A stretch of 64,000 nucleotides of DNA from Clostridium sp. CAG:567 (GTDB taxonomy: Bacteria; Bacillota; Clostridia; TANB77; CAG-508), in NCBI GenBank assembly GCA_000437855.1, contig FR902206.1, forward strand, positions 152,612 through 216,611, written 5' to 3'. Every line of letters begins with the position of its first letter. The stretch's first letter is position 1. The notes under the pieces were generated by a model. That model saw only the letters and a list, made by a program, of their open reading frames with translations. It did not search any database and was not told where the DNA came from. Shown here piece by piece: positions 17,591 to 26,178 of the stretch. Position numbers and translations under genes: made by a program.

Positions 17591-18160
17591 TTATTTTTTT
17601 CTACTTTCAAGGATGTAACTTGCCTCTAAATCAGCTTCATGTAATGCTAAAGCAATAGGATATCTTTCATAAACAGTACTAATAGTATTATATAATTCTT
17701 TTGGTTCTGTAAATCCCATGTGCCAACGAATACAATACATTTCTTCTAAAGTCAAGTCAATAAATTTAGTAATCATCATTACAGATTTTTCGCCATGACC
17801 ATAAGGAATAGTATCATTAACTGTATAATATGGTTCTTTAACCCAAATACCATCTTCATTTTTCTTATTTCTATAATCAACAGTATAGTAATTTGCTTTA
17901 CAAAAGTCATGTAGTAAAGTTATTAATATAATTGTTTCATCAGAAGCTTTAACAATATCGCTATATGGTTTATGTAGTAATTTTTCTTTTAATAAATGGT
18001 AAACATTTAAACTATGTTCTAATAACCCACCTTCATGATTACCATGAAATCTTGTACTAGCAGGTGCTTTAAAAAAGTCTGTTTTTTCAATGTATGCAAG
18101 TAATTTATCAATACCTTCTCTTTGAACTGACTGTAATAATAATAAAAATTCTTCTTTCAT
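17591..18160 (-). CDS. HD-domain hydrolase
   Basis: The start is ATG at 18160, with AGGAGG 7 nt upstream; a longer frame would run through the tRNA gene and is rejected. The 189-residue protein has an HD metal site: H in GGLLEHSLNVY, LLHDFCK, a later H in RWHMGF and an aspartate in LHEADLEA. Proteins of this kind are phosphohydrolases or nucleotidases, sometimes labelled as 3'-5' exonuclease or dGTPase relatives. It lies between tRNA-Leu and a pseudouridine synthase, suggesting an RNA or nucleotide role, but that is inference. Confidence 0.75.
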   Translation of the reverse strand: MKEEFLLLLQSVQREGIDKLLAYIEKTDFFKAPASTRFHGNHEGGLLEHSLNVYHLLKEKLLHKPYSDIVKASDETIILITLLHDFCKANYYTVDYRNKKNEDGIWVKEPYYTVNDTIPYGHGEKSVMMITKFIDLTLEEMYCIRWHMGFTEPKELYNTISTVYERYPIALALHEADLEASYILESRKK

Positions 18161-18181
18161 AATATTCCTCCTAAATAAAAT

Positions 18182-18267
18182 TGGTGCGAATAATGGGACT
18201 TGAACCCATACGCAATATTGCACACGCCCCTCAAACGTGCCTGTCTGCCAATTCCAGCATATTCGCA
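18182..18267 (-). tRNA. tRNA-Leu (anticodon GAG)
   Basis: Read on the minus strand, TGCGAAT (18261-18267) pairs with ATTCGCA (18185-18191), and CCA is encoded (18182-18184). The anticodon stem CACGT/GCGTG carries loop TTGAGGG, so the anticodon is GAG (Leu, CUU/CUC). The TTCAAGTCC T-arm and a variable arm of class II length (GTGCAATATTGCGTA region) support leucine. It precedes the HD gene on the same strand. Confidence 0.95.
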
Positions 18268-18325
18268 TAAACAACAATAATTATATACTAAATTTTTATA
18301 TAATACTAGTCTGTTTTTAAAACTA

Positions 18326-18355
18326 TTGACGAAACTGGAAACTAAAGTTTATAAT
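18326..18355 (+). promoter_or_regulatory. Sigma-A promoter of ymdB
   Basis: TTGACG (18326-18331), 18-nt spacer, TATAAT (18350-18355), about 42 nt before the ymdB start. Confidence 0.7.
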
Positions 18356-18396
18356 ATATCATATAAAATTTGTCCTAGAAAGGAAGAATGATTCGA

Positions 18397-19170
18397 ATGA
18401 AAATATTAGCAGTTGGAGATATTGTTGGAGAAAATGGATTAGATAAATTAAAACAAGTATTACCAAAATTAAAAGAAGAAGTAAAAATAGATTTTATAGT
18501 AGTAAATGCAGAAAATGTTGCAGGAGGAATGGGAATTACTTTTGAAAATTGGAATGAACTATTGAAATTACCAATAGACGCATTTACAATGGGAAACCAT
18601 ACATGGGCTAAAAAAGATATTTTTCAATTTATAAATCACCAAAAATTAATTAGACCAGCAAACTATTCTAAAGGAATACCAGGAAAAGGATATGCTATAT
18701 ATAAATGCAAAGAGAAGAATATTGCAGTTATAAATTTAATTGGAAGAACAGACATGAATGTACTATCAGAAAATCCTTTTACAGTGGCAGAAAACTTAGT
18801 TGAAAAATTATCAAACGAAGCTGAAATAATAATAGTTGATTTTCATGCTGAAGCAACTGCTGAAAAAATCGCTATGAGACATTTTCTAGATGGAAAAATC
18901 AATGTACTATTTGGAACACACACACATGTTCAAACAGCTGACGAACAAATAACAGAAAAAGGAACGGCATATATAACAGACTTAGGAATGACAGGTCCAA
19001 TAAATTCAGTTATTGGTATGGGAGTAGAAGAATCAGTAAAGAGATTTGTGACATCGCTACCAGAAAGATATAAATTAGCAGATGGAAATTGTATGCTTAA
19101 TGGATGTATATTTGAAATAAATGACGAAAATTGTAAAACAGAGAAAATAGAGAGAATAATTGTAAAATAA
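18397..19170 (+). CDS. ymdB: YmdB-family metallophosphoesterase
   Basis: The 257-residue protein starts MKILAVGDIVGENG and has NAENVAGGMG, GNHTWAKK, DFHAEATAEK and FGTHTHVQTAD, the metal ligands of the YmdB/TIGR00282 phosphoesterases (2',3'-cAMP phosphodiesterase activity has been shown for Bacillus YmdB, where it affects biofilm and late adaptive behaviour). I choose the ATG at 18397: AAAGGAAG lies 9-10 nt upstream, whereas an ATG at 18388 abuts it. In many Firmicutes ymdB precedes spoVS, exactly as here. Confidence 0.93.
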   Translation: MKILAVGDIVGENGLDKLKQVLPKLKEEVKIDFIVVNAENVAGGMGITFENWNELLKLPIDAFTMGNHTWAKKDIFQFINHQKLIRPANYSKGIPGKGYAIYKCKEKNIAVINLIGRTDMNVLSENPFTVAENLVEKLSNEAEIIIVDFHAEATAEKIAMRHFLDGKINVLFGTHTHVQTADEQITEKGTAYITDLGMTGPINSVIGMGVEESVKRFVTSLPERYKLADGNCMLNGCIFEINDENCKTEKIERIIVK

Positions 19171-19227
19171 ATGACAAAAAATGTAAAAAAATAAAATACG
19201 AAACTTCCACTTTTTTCCAAAAAATAC

Positions 19228-19256
19228 TAGACAATTTTTTGAAAGTGTAATATAAA
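19228..19256 (+). promoter_or_regulatory. Promoter-like sequence of spoVS
   Basis: TAGACA (19228-19233), 17-nt spacer, TATAAA (19251-19256). spoVS is sigma-H dependent in Bacillus; I do not see a clear sigma-H match, so the sigma factor is open. Confidence 0.45.
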
Positions 19257-19301
19257 TATAAATGTTCACGGAACAAAAAATAAAAAAATTAGGAGGCAAA
19301 A

Positions 19302-19565
19302 ATGGAAGTTTTAAAAATCTCATCAAAATCAAATCCAAACTCAGTTGCAGGAGCAATAGCAGGTTTGGTAAAGGAATCAAACAAAGCAGAAATGCAAGCA
19401 ATTGGAGCAGGAGCATTAAATCAAGCAGTTAAAGCTGTTGCAATAGCAAGAGGATTTGTAGCACCAGCAGGAGTGGATTTGGTATGTATACCAGCATTTG
19501 CAGAGGTAGAGGTTGAAGGGGAAGACAGAACAGGTATTAAATTAATTGTTGAATCAAGAAAGTAA
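19302..19565 (+). CDS. spoVS: Stage V sporulation protein S
   Basis: The 87-residue protein MEVLKISSKSNPNSVAGAIA... with GAGALNQAVKAVAIARG is near-identical in pattern to SpoVS throughout spore formers. It is an Alba-like, probably nucleic-acid-binding protein needed for spore coat and core completion in Bacillus. TTAGGAGG precedes the ATG. It is separated from ymdB by a promoter and followed by a strong terminator. Confidence 0.97.
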   Translation: MEVLKISSKSNPNSVAGAIAGLVKESNKAEMQAIGAGALNQAVKAVAIARGFVAPAGVDLVCIPAFAEVEVEGEDRTGIKLIVESRK

Positions 19566-19592
19566 AATAACTGTAAAATAGTTTATATAGGG

Positions 19593-19628
19593 GCACAAAA
19601 ATATATTAATTATATTTTTGTGCTTTTT
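19593..19628 (+). terminator. spoVS terminator
   Basis: GCACAAAAATATA (19593-19605) pairs with TATATTTTTGTGC (19611-19623) and is followed by five T residues. Confidence 0.92.
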
Positions 19629-19692
19629 GTTTTAAATTCTTGAAAAAGCCTAAAATATATTATACAATGAGAAAGCAAAAGGAGAGTGGATA

Positions 19693-21282
19693 ATGAAGTT
19701 AAAGCCGTTTAAAATTATAATTATTATATTTATATTATTAGTAATTGCTGGAGCTGTATATCTACTAACAAGAAAAGAAAATAACAGTAATAATGAAGAA
19801 AGTAAAGAAATATCATATAAAACGATTGATATGGTTACAAATATAAGAATGGGAATTTCTAACTTTGATAGTATTCATCCATATCAAACCAATAATCAAG
19901 AGGTAATTTATATTGATCAACTTATATTTGAACCATTGCTTAGTATATCAGAAGATTACAGAATATCAATGTGTTTGGCTGAGGAGTGGTCAAGAGTAAA
20001 TGAAAAAACTTATATAGTTAAACTTAAAGAAAATGTAAAATGGCATGATGATAATAACTTTACATCAGAAGATGTAAAGTTCTCAATAGATAGATTGCAA
20101 AATCAAACAGAATCAATTTTTTATCAAAATGTAAAAAATATAAAAAACGTGGAAGTAATTGACAAATATACAATTAGAATTGAATTAAAAGAAGAAGAAG
20201 CTTTTTTTGAATATAATTTAATATTTCCAATAGTTTCATCTAAACAATATAAGAACAAAAGCTTTAATTATACATTAACACCAGTTGGAACAGGAAAATA
20301 CAAAATTACTAAAACTGAAAATGATAAAATTGAACTTAGTAGAAATGATAATTGGAGAGATATAGATATTGAAAATTCAAACCTTAAAACAATATATATA
20401 AATATTTATGATAGTAGAGGAAAAGAATATAATTCATTTAAATTAGGAAGTATAGATTTCATTCATACAAGTAGTGAAGAATCGGAAGAATATATTGGAA
20501 GTTTAGGGTATAACAAAAAAACTTATGAAAATAGAGAATATGACTATTTGGCATTAAATTGTAAAAATACAATTTTACAATATCAAGAAATAAGACAAGC
20601 CATTAGTATGATAATAGATAAAGAAAAGATAGTAGCATCTGTATTAGAAAACAAAGCTACAATAGCTAATTATCCATTATTAAATAATTACTATTTAACA
20701 GTAGGACTTACAAAAGAAAATAAAACTAACAAAACTAAAGCCAAAGAAATATTAGAAAATTCCGGATGGAATTATGAATATGGAATATGGCAAAAAGAAA
20801 TAGAAGGAATAACAAAAACAATAAATATTGATTTAGTAGTAAGTAAGGAAAATAAAAAGAGGATAAAAGTTGCAACAGAGTTAAAAGCAGAGTTAGAAGA
20901 ATTTGGCATAAAAATTAATATAAAAGAAGTATCAAATCAACAATATAATAAATACTTAAAAAATAAAAATTATGAAATGATTTTAACAGGAATGTATATT
21001 CCGATTTCTCCAAATTTAGATTATATTATAGGAAAAAGTAATTTAGCAAACTATGAAAATGAGCAAGTTAACACAATTATGAATGAAATAAATACTATTA
21101 CAGATGAAATAGTTCTTAAAGAAAAGTATGCCGAAATTTTTAAAATTTATGATAATGATGTACCATATATAGGATTATACTATAATCATGACACAATTGC
21201 ATATTCTACAGACTTAATGGGTGACGTAAAGCCAAACTGTTACAGTATATTTTATAATTTTTCTAATTGGTACAGACAATAA
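19693..21282 (+). CDS. Oligopeptide-type ABC substrate-binding protein (SBP family 5)
   Basis: The 529-residue protein has an N-terminal helix (about residues 6-27) without a lipobox cysteine, then an SBP_bac_5 domain: LIFEPLLSISEDYRI, LKENVKWHDDNNFTSEDVKFSI, PVGTGKYKI, IRQAISMIIDKEKI. Such proteins capture peptides or other ligands for Opp/Dpp importers. Unusually it is tethered by a membrane helix rather than lipid, and no permease or ATPase gene is adjacent, so it is an orphan. It could serve a transporter elsewhere or act as a sensor. Confidence 0.85.
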   Translation: MKLKPFKIIIIIFILLVIAGAVYLLTRKENNSNNEESKEISYKTIDMVTNIRMGISNFDSIHPYQTNNQEVIYIDQLIFEPLLSISEDYRISMCLAEEWSRVNEKTYIVKLKENVKWHDDNNFTSEDVKFSIDRLQNQTESIFYQNVKNIKNVEVIDKYTIRIELKEEEAFFEYNLIFPIVSSKQYKNKSFNYTLTPVGTGKYKITKTENDKIELSRNDNWRDIDIENSNLKTIYINIYDSRGKEYNSFKLGSIDFIHTSSEESEEYIGSLGYNKKTYENREYDYLALNCKNTILQYQEIRQAISMIIDKEKIVASVLENKATIANYPLLNNYYLTVGLTKENKTNKTKAKEILENSGWNYEYGIWQKEIEGITKTINIDLVVSKENKKRIKVATELKAELEEFGIKINIKEVSNQQYNKYLKNKNYEMILTGMYIPISPNLDYIIGKSNLANYENEQVNTIMNEINTITDEIVLKEKYAEIFKIYDNDVPYIGLYYNHDTIAYSTDLMGDVKPNCYSIFYNFSNWYRQ

Positions 21283-21306
21283 GCAATAAAAAATATAAAA
21301 AATTGC

Positions 21307-21353
21307 TTGACAAATAAAAATAATAATATATAATAAACACAAACAAACGTTTA
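21307..21353 (+). promoter_or_regulatory. recA promoter with possible LexA site
   Basis: TTGACA (21307-21312), 16-nt spacer, TATAAT (21329-21334). Just downstream CAAAC-AAAC-GTTTA (21340-21353) resembles the Gram-positive LexA box CGAAC-N4-GTTCG (7 of 10 half-site positions), placed where LexA binding would block transcription start. Confidence 0.6.
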
Positions 21354-21376
21354 CGATATTTTAGGAGGAAAATATA

Positions 21377-22441
21377 ATGGGTAAAGATAATTCAGAAAAA
21401 ATGAGAGCATTAGAAGCTGCACTAGGTCAAATTGAAAAACAATTTGGAAAAGGTTCTGTTATGAAATTAGGAGATTATACAGCAATGAATGTTGAGGCTA
21501 TACCAACAGGTGCTTTAAGTTTGGATATTGCTTTAGGAATTGGTGGTATTCCAAGAGGAAGAATCATAGAGGTATTTGGACCAGAATCTTCAGGAAAAAC
21601 TACTTTGGCATTACATTTAATTGCAGAAGCACAAAAAATGGGCGGAGAAGCAGCTTTTATTGATGCAGAACATGCTTTAGACCCTGTTTATGCAAAACAT
21701 TTAGGTGTTAATATAGATGAACTTATAGTTTCACAACCAGATACTGGAGAACAAGCATTGGAAATAGCCGAAGCTTTAGTTAGAAGTGGAGCATTAGATA
21801 TTATAGTTGTAGACTCAGTTGCAGCTTTAGTACCAAAAGCAGAAATTGATGGAGACATGGGAGATGCTCATGTTGGTCTTCAAGCAAGATTAATGTCTCA
21901 AGCATTAAGAAAACTAGCAGGTGTTATAAATAAATCAAAATGTGTAATTGTATTTATAAACCAATTAAGAGAAAAAGTTGGAGTAATGTTTGGAAATCCA
22001 GAAACAACACCAGGTGGTAGAGCTTTAAAATTTTATGCATCTGTAAGACTTGATATAAGAAGAGTAGAAAGCTTGAAACAAGATGGAGAGGTTATTGGTA
22101 ACCGTACAAGAGTAAAAGTTGTAAAAAATAAAGTAGCTCCACCATTTAGAGAAGCTGAATTTGATATAATTTATGGTAAAGGTATATCTAAAGAAGGAAA
22201 CATACTTGATGCTGCTGTTAATTTAGACATTGTTGAAAAGAGTGGTTCATGGTTTAGTTATAACGGAGAGAGAATTGGACAGGGAAGAGAAAATGTTAAA
22301 GAATATTTAGCAAAGAATCCAAAGATCGCAGAAGAAATAGAAGGAAAGATTAGAGCAAATTATGAAAAAGCTTTTGAGAAAAGTTTAGGAGAAGAAGAAT
22401 TAGACCCTGAACAAGAAACAGAACCATCAAATGAAGAATAA
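21377..22441 (+). CDS. recA: Recombinase RecA
   Basis: The 354-residue protein has Walker A GPESSGKTT (residues 68-76), DAEHALDP, loop L1 and the L2 region NQLREKVGVMFGNPETTPGG, the hallmarks of RecA; there is no intein. It forms filaments on single-stranded DNA, drives strand exchange and triggers LexA self-cleavage. The C-terminus is acidic as usual. TTTTAGGAGG precedes the ATG. recX follows after 12 nt. Confidence 0.99.
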   Translation: MGKDNSEKMRALEAALGQIEKQFGKGSVMKLGDYTAMNVEAIPTGALSLDIALGIGGIPRGRIIEVFGPESSGKTTLALHLIAEAQKMGGEAAFIDAEHALDPVYAKHLGVNIDELIVSQPDTGEQALEIAEALVRSGALDIIVVDSVAALVPKAEIDGDMGDAHVGLQARLMSQALRKLAGVINKSKCVIVFINQLREKVGVMFGNPETTPGGRALKFYASVRLDIRRVESLKQDGEVIGNRTRVKVVKNKVAPPFREAEFDIIYGKGISKEGNILDAAVNLDIVEKSGSWFSYNGERIGQGRENVKEYLAKNPKIAEEIEGKIRANYEKAFEKSLGEEELDPEQETEPSNEE

Positions 22442-22453
22442 TAGGAGAAGACA

Positions 22454-22903
22454 TTGTACGACAATATAGAAGAATTTGATAAATTAAAAACAAAAATATT
22501 AAAATACATAATGTATAAGAAGAGAACAGAAAAAGAAGTAATTCAGAAGTTCTCTTCTTCTGTTGACCAAAACTTATTAGAAGATGTTATTGAACATTTA
22601 AAAGAAATTGGGTATATAAATGATGAGAGCTATATTGAAAGAGCTGTCAATGAGTTTATGGCAATTAACACATTATCAATAAGAGAAATGAAAAATAAAT
22701 TGTATGCAAAAGGAATTAGTAGTGATATAATTGATTGGTATTTTGAGAAAAATGAAGATGAAATAGTAGAATATGAATTAAGATGTGCCAAAAAAATTAT
22801 ATTAAAAAAACAACCTCAGATGGAAAGAGAAGAAATTGAACAGTTTTTATATAGAAAAGGGTATTCTTTAGAGATTACTAAAGAGGCATTTGAAGAAGTA
22901 TAG
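22454..22903 (+). CDS. recX: Regulatory protein RecX
   Basis: The 149-residue helical protein has the three-helix repeats of RecX (ILKYIMYKKRTEKEV, LKEIGYINDESYIERAVNEF, LYAKGIS, FLYRKGYS). It modulates RecA filaments. The start is TTG at 22454, supported by AGGAG 8 nt upstream and the position right after recA. RecX in Firmicutes is often longer (about 210-270); this is a short version. Confidence 0.88.
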   Translation: MYDNIEEFDKLKTKILKYIMYKKRTEKEVIQKFSSSVDQNLLEDVIEHLKEIGYINDESYIERAVNEFMAINTLSIREMKNKLYAKGISSDIIDWYFEKNEDEIVEYELRCAKKIILKKQPQMEREEIEQFLYRKGYSLEITKEAFEEV

Positions 22904-22915
22904 TAAGGGGAAATT

Positions 22916-23668
22916 ATGCAAAACGTATTAACATTAGAAACAAATAAATATAAAGTAAAAGTAGAAAACTTTGAAGGACCATTGGATTTGTTATGTCATC
23001 TGATTGATAAAAATAAAATGGATATTTGTAATATAAAAATTAGTGAAATCACAGATCAATATATAGCATACTTAAATGCTATGGAAGAATTGAATTTAGA
23101 AATTGCAAGTGAATTTCTAATGATGGCTTCTACATTATTATATTTAAAATCAAAAACACTTCTTCCAAATGAAGTTGAAGAAGAAAAAGAATTAACAGAA
23201 GAAGAACTTTTAAGAAGAATTATTGAATATAAAAAATATAAAGAAATTACTAAAACATTAAGAGAATGTTTAGAAAATAATTCTAAAAAAGTTTTTAAAA
23301 ATCCAGAAGTAATTGAATTACCAAAACAGAAACTTGAAGCAACATATACAAAAGAAATGATTTCTGAAATGTATAAAAGCATAATAGAAAAAAATGCGCA
23401 AAAACTAAATCAGAATGCTAAAAATATTGAAAAAATTGCAATTACAGATACATATACGGTTGAAAGTAAAGTAAAAGTAATGTTTAAAGAACTTATACGT
23501 AATAAAAAATTTGTTTTTAATAAATTATTTTCAACTAAAAAATGTAATAAACAAGAAGTTATGACAGCTTTTACAGGACTTTTAGAACTTTCACGAAGAA
23601 GTAAGGTAGTTACAGATCAAGAAGAATTGTTTGGAGATATAACAGTACAAAAAGCAAAAAGACAATAA
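22916..23668 (+). CDS. scpA: Segregation and condensation protein A
   Basis: The 250-residue protein starts with the ScpA signature (VENFEGPLDLLCHLIDKNKMDI, split by the usual conserved positions), DQYIAYL and FLMMASTLLYLKSKTLLP, and ends with a winged-helix-like domain (FTGLLELSRRSKV). It is the kleisin of the SMC-ScpAB complex in chromosome segregation. In most Firmicutes scpB follows directly; here the next gene is a DUF2953 protein, so scpB must be elsewhere. Start ATG at 22916 after AAGGGGAAATT. Confidence 0.93.
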   Translation: MQNVLTLETNKYKVKVENFEGPLDLLCHLIDKNKMDICNIKISEITDQYIAYLNAMEELNLEIASEFLMMASTLLYLKSKTLLPNEVEEEKELTEEELLRRIIEYKKYKEITKTLRECLENNSKKVFKNPEVIELPKQKLEATYTKEMISEMYKSIIEKNAQKLNQNAKNIEKIAITDTYTVESKVKVMFKELIRNKKFVFNKLFSTKKCNKQEVMTAFTGLLELSRRSKVVTDQEELFGDITVQKAKRQ

Positions 23669-23728
23669 ATGTTTAAAAATAAAAAAATTGGAAAAACTAA
23701 TATCAAGTAACTTAAAAAGGAGGCTATT

Positions 23729-24364
23729 ATGATATTAGTTTTATTTTTGTTTGGACTAATAATTCTTATAGGAATTACTGCAATTTTGATAATAGCCTCG
23801 ACATTGCATATACAAATAAAAAATTTAAGTATATCAAATATGCAGACAAAAAATAACAACAAATATGCAATAATATTCTCAATTTACTTTGCAAATAAAA
23901 TCAAGTATATTTGGTTTAATCTTAATAGTAAAAGAGCTAAAAAGATTTATTCTAAGGTACAACTGGAGAAAATAGATTTAAAAAAATTCAAAAAGGTATT
24001 TAAACTAAGTGATTTAAAGGAATTAACTAAATTACATTTGAAAATTTTAGATTTGAATTTAGACATGAATATAGGTACAAAAAGCCCTTTAGTAACATCG
24101 TTTTTGGTAGTCACTATTTCTAATGCTATATCACTACTATTACCACATTTGGTAAATAACTTAAAAGATAATAGGTATTTTTACAATATAAAACCACTTT
24201 ATTATAATAAAGAATTATACAAAATTAATCTTGATTGTATAATCGAGATAAAAATGGTACATATTATCAATGTAATATATTATATTTTTTTAAAGAAAGG
24301 AAGAAGGAAAAATGAACGATCAACAACATCCAATAGAAAATCTTATGCTTACAGCCATGAATAG
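23729..24364 (+). CDS. DUF2953-type membrane protein
   Basis: The 211-residue protein has one N-terminal membrane helix, a charged central part and a second hydrophobic stretch (about residues 125-145). Its position immediately upstream of ytfJ and its overall layout match DUF2953 proteins, which are commonly paired with ytfJ in Clostridia. AAGGAGG precedes the ATG. Its 3' end overlaps ytfJ by 53 nt in another frame, implying translational coupling. The function is unknown; a sporulation link is inferred from the neighbour. Confidence 0.75.
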   Translation: MILVLFLFGLIILIGITAILIIASTLHIQIKNLSISNMQTKNNNKYAIIFSIYFANKIKYIWFNLNSKRAKKIYSKVQLEKIDLKKFKKVFKLSDLKELTKLHLKILDLNLDMNIGTKSPLVTSFLVVTISNAISLLLPHLVNNLKDNRYFYNIKPLYYNKELYKINLDCIIEIKMVHIINVIYYIFLKKGRRKNERSTTSNRKSYAYSHE

Positions 24365-24923
24365 TATAAAAGATATGGTAGATGTGAATACAATTATAGG
24401 TGAACCAATAGAGACAAGCAATAATACAATTATAATACCAATATCAAAAGTAGGGTTTGGATTTGCAGCAGGTGGAAGTGAATTTAAAGGAGAAACAATA
24501 GATGAGTATACTAAAAGAGAAAAAGAAGAAGCAATACAATATAGGCTACCATTTGGAGGTGGAAGTGGAGCAGGAGTTTCGATTGCACCAGTGGCATTTT
24601 TAGTAGTACAACCAAATAATGTTAAATTACTACCGGTAGAACATTGCTCAGCAATTGATAGACTATTAGACTATGTACCAGATTTAATGGAAAAAGCCAA
24701 TATTATATTAAATAAAAATATTCAGAATAAAAAAGAAGAAATGAAGAATCAAGAAAAGATAAAAAATCAAGTAAAGGAAATACTTGAAAAAGATGAACTG
24801 GAACAGCAAAAAGAAAATAATAATCAAGTAAAAGCAAGACCTAAATACACTAAAGTCCATAGACCAGAGCCAATAGATTATGAATATGAATATGATGAGT
24901 CAGAAGAAAGTGAAGACAAATAA
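24312..24923 (+). CDS. ytfJ: GerW/YtfJ family sporulation protein
   Basis: The 203-residue protein has the YtfJ core: IENLMLTAMNSIKDMVDVNT, TIIIPISKVGFGFAAGG, PFGGGSGAGVSIAPVAFLVV and a C-terminal charged tail (Lys/Glu-rich, about residues 140-203) longer than in Bacillus. GerW is required for germination with L-alanine in B. subtilis. AAAGGAAGAAGG lies before the ATG. It overlaps the DUF2953 gene and ends at a strong terminator. Confidence 0.93.
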   Translation: MNDQQHPIENLMLTAMNSIKDMVDVNTIIGEPIETSNNTIIIPISKVGFGFAAGGSEFKGETIDEYTKREKEEAIQYRLPFGGGSGAGVSIAPVAFLVVQPNNVKLLPVEHCSAIDRLLDYVPDLMEKANIILNKNIQNKKEEMKNQEKIKNQVKEILEKDELEQQKENNNQVKARPKYTKVHRPEPIDYEYEYDESEESEDK

Positions 24924-24938
24924 AAAAAATATATGCTT

Positions 24939-24974
24939 AAAAAATTTCTCAAGTTATTACTTGAGAAATTTTTT
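24939..24974. terminator. Bidirectional terminator between ytfJ and the M23 gene
   Basis: AAAAAATTTCTCAAGT (24939-24954) pairs perfectly with ACTTGAGAAATTTTTT (24959-24974). It serves convergent genes; the M23 stop codon begins at its edge. Confidence 0.93.
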
Positions 24975-26067
24975 AGTCTGGTAAACTAGAATCTATAAAG
25001 TCGATTTTTCTACTATAATCTTTAGTTTTGTCATTACTTCTATATACTTCACTAGAATTTCTTTTTAAAAAATTTACTAAATCGTATAAATCACACCAAA
25101 TTTGATTTGGACCCTCTTTTTGGACTTCATCAAAAATTATTTGAATACCAAAATGTAAATGAGGAACGTTTATATTATTTGTATTTTCTTTTGTACTATA
25201 TCCTGTCATTCCTAAATATCCAATAACATCTCCAGCTTGAACAATTTGCCCTTCTTTAATATCTTGAACATAAGGGTGATTTTTTCTTAAGTGAGCATAA
25301 TAATAGTAACGCTTTTTGTCAAAACTGCGAATACCAATTCTCCAACCTCCATATTGGTTCCATCCAATTGCTTCTACAATTCCAGACTCTACAGCTATAA
25401 TTGGTGTTCCAATACTACCCATCAAATCATTTCCAAAATGAATACGTTTATAGCCGTAAGATCTAGATGCTCCAAAGTCATCATAATGGCTAAAACTATA
25501 ATTCTTAGCAATTGGGCAAAATGCTTTCAATCCATATTTTTCTTTTAAAATTTTTTCTGCGGGATTGGAAGAGGAAACAATTTTGTAGTCACCTATAAAT
25601 TCATGCAAAACAGAATCATATCCTTCAAAATAATAATTATAAAGTTTCATTTTTTGAGTTAGTTCCTCAATACTTTTACCTGATTTTAATTCAGAGGTTA
25701 ATTTGTCTAAATCAGCTTGCTTGAATTTTGAAAAATTATTTCCGTACTTGCAGGCTAGATAAGATATGAGTTCAATCCAGTTATATTTTATAGGTTCATC
25801 CTTTTCGTGAGATTTAATATCTAATTTAGATGTTTTATCTAAAATTTCATAATTAGCTTTAAATTCAAACCATTTAATATAATCCTTTTCTTCACTCTGT
25901 AAATCTGGAATTTCATTATTATAAATATATTTTTCTGCACTACTACTAACCTGTAATGTAAATGATTGAATTACATGATAACATACAATTAGAATTACTA
26001 ACAGAGATAGTATACTTAACATAATCAATATGGACTTTTTATATATTTTAAAACTTTTAATTATCAC
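24973..26067 (-). CDS. M23 family metallopeptidase (membrane-anchored)
   Basis: The 364-residue protein has an N-terminal membrane helix (about residues 10-33), a linker and a C-terminal LytM domain with all zinc ligands: HFGNDLMG (HxxxD), YYYYAHLR and HLHFG. It should be a cell-wall endopeptidase acting outside the membrane. The intact motifs distinguish it from inactive SpoIIQ versions, although a SpoIIQ-like partner of SpoIIIAH (encoded 7 kb away) is conceivable because clostridial SpoIIQ keeps zinc ligands. It is monocistronic on the minus strand. Confidence 0.88.
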   Translation of the reverse strand: MIIKSFKIYKKSILIMLSILSLLVILIVCYHVIQSFTLQVSSSAEKYIYNNEIPDLQSEEKDYIKWFEFKANYEILDKTSKLDIKSHEKDEPIKYNWIELISYLACKYGNNFSKFKQADLDKLTSELKSGKSIEELTQKMKLYNYYFEGYDSVLHEFIGDYKIVSSSNPAEKILKEKYGLKAFCPIAKNYSFSHYDDFGASRSYGYKRIHFGNDLMGSIGTPIIAVESGIVEAIGWNQYGGWRIGIRSFDKKRYYYYAHLRKNHPYVQDIKEGQIVQAGDVIGYLGMTGYSTKENTNNINVPHLHFGIQIIFDEVQKEGPNQIWCDLYDLVNFLKRNSSEVYRSNDKTKDYSRKIDFIDSSLPD

Positions 26068-26113
26068 TAAAATTCACCAATATAAATTTATGACTAAAAA
26101 GGAGAAAATATGA

Positions 26114-26141
26114 TTGCAATTATACGGGAAAATGATATAAT
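26114..26141 (+). promoter_or_regulatory. metK promoter
   Basis: TTGCAA (26114-26119), 16-nt spacer, extended -10 TGATATAAT (TATAAT at 26136-26141). The leader is only about 30 nt, so there is no room for a SAM riboswitch or T-box. Confidence 0.65.
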
Positions 26142-26178
26142 AGTTATGCCACAAATATATTGATAAATGGAGGAAAAA

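Noticed and set aside
18161..18277. 5' extension of the HD-domain gene
   Set aside because: The extension is the antisense-free copy of the tRNA-Leu gene read as protein; AGGAGG supports the ATG at 18160.
26142..26178. SAM riboswitch before metK
   Set aside because: The leader is only about 30 nt and has none of the required helices.
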